From the NCBI RefSeq assembly GCF_964204645.1, contig NC_134028.1, forward strand, positions 3,942,501 through 4,006,500: DNA of 64,000 nucleotides, given 5' to 3'. The translations under genes and the position numbers were made by a program. Below, one piece after another: positions 13,701-24,000 of this stretch. The notes beneath the pieces were generated by a model. It made no database searches. It worked only from the letters and a program-made list of their open reading frames with translations, and was not told where the DNA came from. Every line of letters begins with the position of its first letter. The stretch's first letter is position 1. Source of the stretch: Tubulanus polymorphus (Eukaryota > Nemertea > Palaeonemertea > Tubulaniformes > Tubulanidae).

Positions 13701-16700
13701 TTGCGACTGTCGTAACTTGAAACTTCGCTTGGATTTTCATTACGATCGGAGTTTCTTTCATCTACGATATACGAATCATCATAGCTCTGAAAAATAGTGA
13801 ATTCCAAAAATTTAAAATCATTTTCGTGGTTTCATGGTCCGTATTCGCAGACGCATTCGAGATGATTTTGATATGAATTCGTATTCGGAAACAATAATCC
13901 GTGAAGCCTACACCGAAATTAAGTTATCCCGCAAGAGCCTTCTATCTCGTTTTTTTTGCTAAATTGATGCACAAAAAATCATTTAAAACTTCCTGAGTTG
14001 TTTGAACTTAGAATGGATAGTTCCAGACTAACAAGTATGACCGGACTCAAAATGACTGTCCGAAGAATGATGATAGCAGTAATGAATTCACAGTCCAGAC
14101 ATCAGAGTGCAGCAGACCTGAATTCATCAATATTCTATATATTCTATGATGATGGGTCGGATGAACGGACAATGGAGCTTTTGATATCGGCGCTTTATCA
14201 AACGCAATAAGCGTTAATAATTCAGCGACAATACAGCAGAATAGAATGACGACATATTTCTACATTCTTCTGATAACATTTACTGGGGCACTAAGGGATG
14301 TCGGCAACTGATACTACTTCAACTCTTAAAACAATCAGCAGTCTTATCAATATCTTCAGTTTCTCAGCATTACTGTACAGTTGTATCTACTCTGAACCAT
14401 TTAGACAGAGTCCTTACTAAAATACCCAGAACTGTGTAACTGAACCATTCACAGCTCTGTTACTGACCTTATAGGGGACCTTCATTTTGTGACCATGGAT
14501 ATCATAAGTGTATTTGGCAGTCGAGGGTCTTGCTCGGCCTCGCGATGTCTGAAATTCGTGACGAAAGTCATCAAAACAAATTATAAAAAACAAATTTGAT
14601 ACAGGCATTCGAATTTTGACAGACATTATATTGTACCTTTGGTCTTTGAGATGGAACTTGTGGTAATGCGGTATTTTGTGCTTTTTTCTTTGAAGGCGAA
14701 TATTTCATGTTTAATTTTGAAAAATCGACATTTTCCTAGAATTAAAATTGAAGTGATGATTCTTTGCAATCTGAAAATCTGATTCATTTTTCTTGTTCCG
14801 ACACAATACTTACTGTAGCTAATAATAATTTAGTTGCCATGTTAACCAGCCTCACAGCCTCCCCTTTTGAGATCCTAGTTGAAGGTGCGGTACGCAACAC
14901 TGATTGACCACCTTTATACTGCCTTCAATTGAAAAATCATGAGAAAACTTTTAGAAACCTCTGACAGCTTTTTTTTTCACAGGGTGGCCAGTTTTATTTG
15001 ACTTGCCTTTTCCCTGACTATACCCTGATCAATTACCACATTTACATACAAGACATAGCTGGAATCAGTTTGATTTTACGCGCAATCTAGCAATCTTAAT
15101 TAATTTCCCTGATTTTCCCCAATTTTTAGCTTTTTTCCCGATTTCCTGGTAGGTGGCCACCCTGTTTTACTACTGATACATTATACGTATATAAAATTGA
15201 GAAGATTTTAGGTCGATATTTTTTCATTGAAAATCAAATACGTACTTCTTCGATTTTTTCAAAGGCACACCAAATCCGGTCATTTCTGGTCGCAGTTTAG
15301 ACCCTTTAGAGGTCTGTATATAAGCATACTCTGGCAACCAAGGATTCTGTAATAATGGAAATAGAACAGAATTCAACGACCATGAATTAGGTTCGAGTAA
15401 CAATAAAATCAGATCTATCAAAAAGGAAGAATTAAACATTCAGTTGTTAGTTATTTCTATCTACTGCAATTCTAAATGCTATAGGGTTTTGTTAAAATGA
15501 AAAGAATACCATTAGAACCCATATTTTCAAAGACAATTTTCAGAAAATTTTCAAAATAATTTTCAAGTATTTCAATTCTATAGTTTCCAAATCATCCCTC
15601 AATCCGAATAAATGAATATACCTTTAACGTGCCTCTTGGTGGAATAAAAGGTCTTTGATCCTTATCAATAAATACGCAAAAAAGAAATACAAAAGTAAAA
15701 GAGAACGTTAGATTAACACTGAACGATTTCATCGAAATATTTGAGTTATTTTCTCCCAAAAAAGACAGCAAAGGTGAAACTAATCAATGGTAGTGTTTGA
15801 ATATTTTTGGTGAATTTAAAACGAAGCAAGTTCAAACATGAAAAAGAAAATTAGAAGCAGGAATACTGGTATTATAGTATGTTAAAGAACAAGCAGGTTT
15901 ATATTAATAGAAATTCTTTGCTTTTACTTACAACCCATTTCGTGTCATTCATGTGTTTTTTCACAGTTTTCTTGATTTGTTTTTCACGATGCGGTTTATC
16001 TCGAGGCTAACGAAATGCAAAAATATTCAAATAAATGGTGTGTAATAATTCACTTAAAAAATCACATACCGGTAAAAGTGATCAGGATTAAAAATGCATC
16101 TCTCAGATGAGACAATGAGATCAATTCTAAACGAAAATACAAATAGTGTGCATATGGACTTTCTTCGGGGTTTGGAATGGTAGCAAAATTAAAAATCGGC
16201 AAGCAAATTTTTGTGACCAGGTTAAGGGCTATCCATTTATTACATTAATTTGAAATGCAAGGGGAATCGATCAAAATTTTCATATGCAATGCTTAAGAAA
16301 AAGTATGTACATGGGTTGAATTTTGGTTCTGTAATAAATGGATGGTTCCCTTATGCCAATTATAAAGGATAGCAAGGGTTCTGATTCGATAATTCTGTTA
16401 TCTCGATGGTGAGTGTCATGCTATTAATAATTCATGACAGTGATCTGATAATTAAAAGTGAGAATGATTTATATGGAAATATGCGTATATTCTGGTTATA
16501 TATAAACACGGTTCCTGCAGATCCAAATATTATAAATATATCACATAAAATATGAATATAATATCTGATTCATATTGATAATACATCACAAGGCCTAGAT
16601 ATATGAAACTAAATGGTTCAAGACCAGGAGTTCTTGTTTAAACTCAGAATTCCCTGATAATTTCCAAATTTCCTGGGATTCCCTGATTTCCCTGCAGGTA

Positions 16701-18150
16701 ATTTGAAATCCCTGACATTCCCTGATCTGCAGGAACCCTGGATATATGTACAGGCTTAAAGTCAAGCGCTCCATACTTGGCCGGATTTTGGACGAGCGCG
16801 AGAAGGTGTCGCGGACCTTACTCGTTGAAGAGGCGACCGAGGAGGAGGTGTCTGAAATTGTAAAAATGATTCAACAAGCCTCGATAAGATAAGAAGCAAG
16901 TCTAGCTGGTACAAATATCGGGTGATTCAGAAAGTTTGGTTTCATTTAGAAGGTTTATCTGATTACCAAAGCCAAATAAGTAAATCCTAATCCCTCAACA
17001 AAATCCCCAGAAAATGCATAGGCCTAATATCTAATGCGATGTTTCAAATATTTCATAGGCCTAATACACATCTTCCAGAATGCCTATATCTCATAGTTCT
17101 GTCGTAATCTAAGTATTCCTGAAGATGACAATAACTCTAATATGGTTAAAAAGTCGAATTACATATTAGACCAAGGAAACAAAATTTGATTTTTTCCTCT
17201 TATCGCAGATTTTCATGCAATGCATTTAGTTCTTTTCAAACCAAGCCGGAATCAGCATCAAGCAATACATCAAGAAATAGGAGAGGCGTATCGACACTTA
17301 CTGCATTCATATGAGTTAATCTCGCTTTAACATTGGCATCACTGAAATAATGCTTCACCGGTCGATCGTGAAGACCATCATATTGCAGAGTCGGTCTCTA
17401 TCAAAAACATAAATAAACACGCATGTTTAATGACGAAATGGCCACAAGAGAGTTCACGCGAAATGCTTTTACTGGTATTTGTTGTATTATTGTATTCAAC
17501 TAAAAAGCATGACGACATTGAGACATAGCTGAATTTCATAAATAGAAGAATATACTTTTAGCCATTCGAAATAATGAAAACAGGGATTTTTTATTATTGT
17601 GAAAGTATAATTGGATCTAATAGTAGTTCTCTACCACGCCCTAGCACACGTTTAATTTGATACATGAAACATCATCCTATGGCTCCAGTTGCTCTGGTTA
17701 GACTTGGGTTTAAAAAAGACAATGTTTTTTTTTGTTTGAGACCACACATTTTCATATTTACATTTCTTACCGGTTTCAATGGTGGATGGTCAAGTTTTGG
17801 AGAATTTGAAGCCGATAAATCAAATCCATCTTCAAGTCTCTTCACTTCAAAATAATATTTCCTGAAGGAGAATTGAATCAGTAATTAATTGATCATTAAA
17901 ACCTCAAATGGATCTCGATTTTTTCTGTAATGTGGTGGCCGTGCTAAAATCTTACACTGCAAGGTGAATTCCGTTTCACAAACATTTCTAAAATTATAGA
18001 GTTAGCCTCTAACGTTAAGCCTATTTAATTTCTTCATTCTCGATTTTGCGTTAATTAAATACATTTCAATTTCATGGAAAGCAGAGAAAGTGAACCGGGA
18101 TTAACTCACAGTTTTTTTGACACTGTCTTTATAACATCGGTCGAGGACAT
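7727..18150 (-). CDS. Large PLAT-domain and ankyrin-repeat protein (22 exons, 1004 residues)
   Basis: Exons in coding order: 18150-18110, 17861-17771, 17397-17302, 16851-16777, 16006-15932, 15660-15622, 15346-15242, 14735-14637, 14548-14468, 13786-13683, 13294-12994, 12689-12507, 11695-11617, 11141-10986, 10704-9960, 9874-9706, 9622-9546, 9221-9051, 8962-8854, 8761-8708, 8263-8192, 7819-7727. All phases agree. Start: ATG 18150 followed by a GTGAGT donor is the only good match upstream. Residues 1-369 are hydrophilic and unrecognised, with an Asp7 run. Residues about 370-508 form a PLAT/LH2 beta-sandwich (YCIYVRTG..., ADVYITLYGTKG, GFGWFLDSI, CGRWLS). A Ser/Glu/Arg-rich linker follows, then about four ankyrin repeats (residues about 735-885, e.g. 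GLTALHYATTDGH, TPLHLAARSGN) and an acidic-serine then Lys/Glu-rich tail. PLAT and ankyrin domains bind lipids or proteins. A cytoskeletal or ciliary role is possible, but I infer no specific function. Confidence 0.87.
10808..10918. repeat. Foldback repeat with TTTCACAAAAAGG arms
   Basis: The left arm GGGCCTAGTTTCACAAAAAG is complemented by CTTTTTGTGAAACCGGGTCC at the right end. The middle holds further complementary words (TTAAATTG..., TCGATTTAA). About 110 bp, in the intron before the large linker exon. Confidence 0.7.
12209..12468. mobile_element. hAT-like MITE with GCGGATCC ends
   Basis: The left end CAGCCGCGGATCCAGGGG and the right end (reverse complement CAGGGGCGGATCCTAT) are related terminal inverted repeats about 260 bp apart, inside a PLAT-ankyrin intron. 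CAG termini with GCGGATCC are common in invertebrate non-autonomous hAT elements (recalled family knowledge). No intact 8-bp duplication is visible. Confidence 0.55.
13075..13095 (-). repeat. Coding GAT microsatellite (Asp7)
   Basis: Seven uninterrupted ATC units on the plus strand encode seven aspartates in the exon 13294-12994 of the PLAT-ankyrin gene. The pure codon run is prone to length change and may be polymorphic. Confidence 0.9.
14980..15164. mobile_element. hAT-like MITE, copy 2 (CAGGGTGGCC ends)
   Basis: The ends are CAGGGTGGCC and GGCCACCCTG, a perfect 10-bp inverted pair. The interior resembles the copy at 2357-2574, with repeated 'CCCTGA' and 'TTTCCC' words. It lies in an intron of the PLAT-ankyrin gene. 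Confidence 0.7.
16225..16350. mobile_element. Short TIR element with CCATTTATTACA ends
   Basis: The left arm AGGGCTATCCATTTATTACA pairs with the right arm, whose reverse complement is GGGAACCATCCATTTATTAC. TTA flanks both sides (16222-16224 and 16351-16353), which would fit a 3-bp TTA target duplication as in PIF/Harbinger elements. In a PLAT-ankyrin intron. Confidence 0.6.
16507..16740. repeat. TIR element with GGTTCCTGCAGATC ends
   Basis: CACGGTTCCTGCAGATC at 16507-16523 is mirrored by GATCTGCAGGAACCCTG at 16724-16740. The right half has repeated 'TTCCCTGA' words. Probably a degraded non-autonomous DNA transposon in a PLAT-ankyrin intron. Confidence 0.55.
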
Positions 18151-19017
18151 GGTCTGGTCACTTATTCCACGCTCTTAAAACATTTTATCCCCGTGTTATT
18201 TCTAAGATTTTTGACATTTATTTCAAGATTTTTTCGTGTTGTCCCACGCCGAACAACGCACTGCATGTAAACATTGATCCGCCAGGTGCGACATCTATGA
18301 AGATATAGTGCGTGCGCTTAAATCAAATATAAATCGGTGCTGAACGAAAGAATATAATTTCACTTCGAATTTTGACATAAAATCTTAGCTTCTACTATCA
18401 GTTTATTATTTATTTAATAGAATTGTATCATTTATTAATATCAATTAGCGCGATGTAGTTAGTTTATTCGTGCGCGGGTAACTATGACCGATATGAAATA
18501 TTCCTACAGGTGGCAGCACGATATTCCTCGCTTACCAGTGCGTGTTATTCGATATTCGAACACGGTTCGAGTCCCAGAAAATAACGACAACATCGTAATG
18601 TGATCAGGCGAACGAGGGATGGAGAGGTATTTTTGGTCACGGATAGCGAAAACATTCTCAACTTCCAAGAATGACCTTTATGTTTGTATCATTATTTTCA
18701 CATTAGAAATGTAAAATCAATGTCAATTTCAATCGGAAGGAAATTTGTATAGGCCGATTTGATGAACTGTCTATTAGCCAAAGAAAATAAATTGATTCTT
18801 TAATCTAAGTTCTCAGTCTATCATTGCATTGATCATTGCTTTTAGAAATATATTTGATATTTCGTCGATCTATCATACCGACAAATTTGTTATTTGTAAT
18901 TCAGTTATAATAACAAAGGGACCCAGTCCGAGGCACGTGTGATATCGATCAAAAAGTAAATCGTGTTGGAAGCTCTATGTCGCAGATTAGTATGACTCGC
19001 GAAGGAAAGTGTGTCGT
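18151..19017. promoter_or_regulatory. Divergent intergenic region between PLAT-ankyrin gene and GPCR
   Basis: This 870-bp stretch separates the start codons of two divergent genes and so must hold the 5' end of the PLAT-ankyrin gene and possibly the GPCR promoter. No TATA box is obvious on either strand at a suitable distance. Beyond that I see only unremarkable AT-rich sequence. Confidence 0.4.
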
Positions 19018-19989
19018 ATGCTGATGAACAAGACGAATTTTCACGCTATAAGAGGTAGGCCGGTGTACTGGACTTCAATGATCGAAAACAGATTCTCCAA
19101 CCCGTCGACGATGCGCGCAACGGAATACTGGCTTGACATTATTGGTTTACCCACTATCGCCATATTCGGTTTATTTGGGAATACTTCTACCTTATTCCTG
19201 TTGATATTTTAAAAACTCTCTGGTCGTTCATACTTCATTTTCTTGTCTATTTTGGCAGTGTCCGATTCGATCGTACTTCTCGCCCATTTCATGTTCTGGG
19301 TGAATTTGATTTTCCTGATTTTACGCGACAATATCGTTATCGAGTTCCATTCGACTGCGTCCTGCCTCGCAACTGCTACCATCATACACGTAGCTCAAAA
19401 CATGTCGTCTTGGTTCGTTGTTGTCGTGTCCTGGGAGCGGTTTTTCTGCGTTTCGATGCCATTCTTGGCACAACACATCAACCAAGTTAAACAAGCTAGA
19501 ATTGTATCTCTGTTCACTATTTTGTGCTGCACGGCATCTTCTATAAAATATTTCTTGTACGTGAGATATTCTACTGACGTTTGCGTTTACATCAAAGGAA
19601 ATCTTTACGACACTTTATCGTTTGTATTTAGCTTCACGATCGGTTATATTCCGGCCGGTTTGATTATGGTTGCGAACGCTTTACTTCTTATCAACTTAAA
19701 AAGGAGCGAAAATGCATTTCAAAAAGGTACGAATACCAGCCGCCGAAACAAGAATAGGGCTTCCTCTGTGATCTTAGTCGTGACATTTTCATTCCTTATT
19801 TGTTGTATGCCACATTGGATGATGCAGAGCGCTAAAGTATATAAATCGTCAAATCGTTTTTTGCAATCGTTAAACGATATTTTGGCGTTCGTCTACGTCA
19901 TCAACTACGGCATTAATTTCTTTATATACGTCACCACTGGTACAGAAATCAGAAATGCAATCAAACAAAAACTGTTCTACTGCGAGTAG
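19018..19989 (+). pseudogene. Rhodopsin-family (class A) GPCR with one in-frame stop
   Basis: One reading frame runs from ATG 19018 to TAG 19987-19989, broken by TAA at 19210-19212 just after the first membrane helix. Apart from that codon it encodes a full seven-helix receptor of about 322 residues. TM1 has GNTST, TM2 LAVSD (the conserved LAxxD), TM3 ends WERFF in place of DRY, TM6 has FLICCMPHW, and TM7 has NYGINFFIY in place of NPxxY. Both sides of the stop share the frame, and a Leu codon TTA changed to TAA would explain it. No GT/AG intron removes it. The style resembles invertebrate peptide-receptor expansions (FMRFamide-receptor-like), ligand unknown. It may be a recent pseudogene, a segregating null allele or an assembly error. 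Confidence 0.8.
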
Positions 19990-20111
19990 AAACATTATTG
20001 AGACTTTCTATAGATTTAAAAGTCTATCTACACTGAAATATGCATGATATGTATATTTATTTTGATTCGAATTTGACTGGTTTCTTTGTTTTTTAAACAG
20101 AGAGTATGGCA

Positions 20112-21042
20112 TCAATTCAGCGTTTTTTGGCAGATATAGTATCCATCTCTGTTGCAGTCAGCAGAAAACCATTTGCCAAAATAATCAGTATCATATTCAT
20201 CTTGAAGCAAGTCGATCATAACACACTGACCCCATGCGGTAGGTTGATAGCGGTGCCACTTGGTATAACCATCCTGATGAATATATACAGTAAACCCCCG
20301 ATATGCCGCCCACATTGGTGCACAGCGATTTTGGCGGTATAGAGAGTATGGCGGTATATCGGGGGTGTTTTACTATCTATTTGTATTGAGATGTACATTG
20401 AGAAAACCTGGCGGTAGGCGGGGGTGGCGGTAAATGGGAGGGCGGTATATCGGGGGTTGACTGAACATGTCGAAAACGCAACGTGCAATCGATATTCTCT
20501 CAGATTCAACAAGGTTTGAACACTATCTATACTTACAGTCGCAAATTTGCCATCGGCAATTCTTGTAAAGTCCAAGAAGGTGGAGCCCGAATACGGTCTA
20601 CCAAAATTATCTGAAAAGTTATAATCATTAATTTTAGTTGTACCATGTTACTTCGTCATGGAATAAAAAACATTTCGGTGGCATTTTAACCATCAGTTTT
20701 CACTTAGATTCAGGAGCGAAATGACGAACGCCTATGATGATAATTCTGTGACACTTACTGACGATATTTTCATTTTCAAATTCGTTTTTAATGCGTAAAA
20801 GATTAGCGCCTTTTTCAACACAGCGTCTCCTCGCTGTGTCTATACCGGATACGCGGTCACCAAGATAATAGCACGAATCGCCAATCTTTACCCAATTACC
20901 CGAACAAATGCCTGAAACTGCGACACATTATATGATGCTACATGACATATTATCATCTCATTCCAAAACTACATGTATACAACCATTTTCTACCTTCGTA
21001 TAATAGTGTCAATAATACAACAGTCGTTACTCCCAGCGACAT
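20112..21042 (-). CDS. Small secreted C-type lectin-domain protein (145 residues)
   Basis: Four exons: 21042-20994, 20911-20759, 20610-20537 and 20273-20112; phases match and the stop is TGA 20114-20112. Residues 1 to about 17 form a signal peptide (MSLGVTTVVLLTLLY). The rest is a single C-type lectin domain with six cysteines. It begins ICSGNW...DSCYYLGD, has the ARRRCVEKGANLLRI helix region, and ends GKWFSADCNRDGYYICQ. The loop that usually carries EPN or QPD reads QPTAWGQC, and the WND position reads WFSADC. Canonical calcium-dependent sugar binding is therefore doubtful. Proteins like this are secreted or found in mucus and haemolymph, often in immunity. An AATAAA on the minus strand at 20061-20056 lies about 50 bases past the stop. 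Confidence 0.87.
20288..20463. mobile_element. MITE with CAGTAAACCCCCGATAT ends (pogo/Tigger-like)
   Basis: The left end CAGTAAACCCCCGATATGCC is matched by the right end, whose reverse complement is CAGTCAACCCCCGATATACC. The interior repeats GGCGGTA words. It is about 176 bp long and sits in the last intron of the C-type lectin gene, 15 bases from the acceptor. CAGTCAACC-type ends recall Tigger/pogo elements; TA flanks the left end but not the right. Confidence 0.7.
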
Positions 21043-24000
21043 GTTTATAGTCTATGCACGTAGTCTTCTTGTATTAACCGTGTTCGATAAAATGCAATTC
21101 ATAAAATGTAAAGTGAAATAGATATGATGAAATACGTCACATGCAAATATATATATTGAGTTCTCGAATAAGCATGAAGTGCAGATGAAATTTTTAGATT
21201 CTTTGTCGGAGTGTCAGTATCACCTGTATGTAATTCAACATTCAATTCAACAATGTACAACTCTTCACCGCACATGTAGCGCTTATCTCTCAACTTGAAT
21301 TATATTAAAAACTCGAAACAAAATCAATCGTCGTGCAATGACTAAAGTTTATTTGATATATCATAAAATCTGATCATTTATAAGCGGCCATTTCTTTCCA
21401 ATATAAAATTCAATTCAATTTTTGAATATGATATAGGTGCAATCATGATTCTGTCTAGACCAATTATCTTGTAACATTTGTCATATAAATCATTGCTTAT
21501 AATGTCTAATCATTTAACATATCAATGAAATAAAATTTCTATACTTATTTTAAAAAAACCCAACAGCTGAGTTAGATACGCAAATTCATTTGAATTGATA
21601 AAGGGAACCTCAAGAAAAATTCCAAAAGTTTCAAGCTCTGTTGCTTCTGGATTTGTGATGGCGCGGTCGAAGAGAGCAGATGGTGTATTGGAAAGCGAGA
21701 GATCGCTTCTCAATTAAACTCATATTTGGATGTCCCCGGCACGCGGCGGGATCATTCGCTTTGTCGGTAAAAATAACACGCAGATTCCGATGCATCGGTC
21801 GTTTTGTTCTCTTCTTAAAACATAAAATAGCCGCCGGAGAAATGAAATAAACTTCGACAAAAATGACTCTTAAAATTCCGGTTGAATTCGCCGGAGCACG
21901 TGGCGATCATTATCACCAGCAAGTACTTCATACTTTTTGTTCGTCTGAAATTTCACTGGCGGGCGTCTTCTATTAACGACAAACCGCAAAGAAAGGATGC
22001 ATTGTTTTTTTCACTCGCGTCGTCGTCGTCTTCAATGATGTCTCCCGTGTACACGTCAAAACGCTTCGATAAATACCTCAACCCTTTATGAAAGATGAAT
22101 AAAACTGCAAAACGCGGCCAATTGATATGTACAGCAATCTGTGCGAATACAAAGAGAGATTCTTTCTAGAAGATTTTTGTATATAATTTGATATTTTTGA
22201 AGGATATTGGAGATTTCGATCGGGTCACAGAGGTTAACTCTGTTCACTCATATTACAAAAGGCCACGCGTTTTATATTTATTCGGTGTTTTTTCGCGGTG
22301 AAGCCAGTGATTTATAAAATACTTAAAGACTGTTTTGAATGCGGTTAGAAAAATGCCGTTGCTCATTGAATTTTGATGAAAAGATAATGATTCGGAGAAC
22401 TGGGTATAATTACGGTTTCAAAGAGACGCCATTTTGGGTAGCCTGGTGCGACGCAGCGGATTCCCCCGCCGGCTCGTGGCCACTTACAGGGTTTGAACAT
22501 TGTCTCCTGTATCGAGAACGACGTGGTCCCGTCAATCGAATACGGATGACATTTTTTGTTTCGTGAAAGAGAACGAAATACAAATAGTCGATGCGAGTAA
22601 AATTTTGATCGTTTTTGCATGACATTGGGCACGTTTGCCCCCGGCATAAGGTTGGATGGATACAACAGGGCAGATATTGTTGTCTATTCGCTCGTCCGCA
22701 ATGATTAAAATGGCCCGAAAAAGCAGATGGGTTATCGATGATGCGGTAGTTTACGTGCGATGGGCTATTTATTGTGTCCAGTGATCGTGACCGGGTTTGC
22801 ATTGTCATAGGGCACGTATCTTCAACTGTTAACAATTTCATGCTGTTTGTTGTTCATTGATGCAAGGCGACATAACATGTGTTCCGTCGTTGGAATGTGA
22901 TAAAGTATCACCCCCTGAAAACGATTAGCGGTCAACGGAATGAGCAAGGTCCATTTTGTCTCTTGATCGTCGACGCTGGTGTTTGTGTTCAACACCGTAA
23001 TTAGTGGTCGTAAATGGATAACGACAATTTCTCGTTGATGGATAGTTAAAGTTTATAGCCTTCGAAGTTTCTTTCAAAGATATCTCACTTATAAATTAGT
23101 GGCAATAACGCGATGTAATGTGAAATCCTAAAATCTATAATTATTGCCTGATGACCCTATAAAGTACCCATGTAGGCCTATACATGTATTCTGTATATGC
23201 TATTCAAGATGGGGGACTGTTCATTATTAGCATAACGGTGTAATTTCAAATCAACCTGATGTAATTCTCAGCAGATGAATTTCAAATCTCAGAGATTATG
23301 TACGATGGAAATTTATCATTAAACCTTATTTTAACTGAAATTTTACGTAACATAGTCCTGTGAGTAAAACTTCGAAGGAACATATACGTGCAATAACCTT
23401 GAATTGAGAAAACCAAGTGTTCTTATCCAATGAGAAAAATTCTTTTCTATACTTATGACAATCGTTTCGTTGGTTTCATTTTTCCACAGGTTGCCCATTC
23501 GCCATTGAATCGAGGAGTTGGATTTTGAGCTGCGAACAAGGAAAACGCCATGGAAAATGTCAGTGGTGAAAAGCAGGAGCTTTAGAAATGTCGCGAAAAC
23601 TTTCTCTTGCATTTTACGAAATAAATCTCTACAGATTGTGAATTTGTTATTTTTCTGGTGGGGGTCACGTGCACAGCATATTAGCCGATAAATGTGCTCG
23701 AAAATATAGGGCTCGTTGACAATCTACAAAAGTCAACCTGGGAACAAAAATACTGATGCGGACAGCGACATAATAAATGAGCATTCTTCACTCAATTAAC
23801 GAATTGAATTTTCCGACCGGGCGCACGTTACTGCACGTGACCACCATTCGCGCGCATTCAGCCTGCATCCGGTTTGACAACTTAAGCAACATTAATATGC
23901 ATCATCACAAATGAACTTTCTTTGACAATTACAAAAGAATTTCACGCCGTCCCAAAAGAAACCCAAACGTTTGGGTTTGTATGATGTAAGCCGTCGATTT

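Noticed and set aside
17935-17990. Minus-strand ATG (about 17987) with a GTAAG donor near the first PLAT-ankyrin exons
   Set aside because: The splice phase does not fit exon 17861-17771, while the ATG at 18150 with a GTGAGT donor does.
22410-22841. Open frame of 143 codons on the - strand
   Set aside because: Composition looks random, other frames overlap it, and no domain is seen; more likely regulatory DNA.
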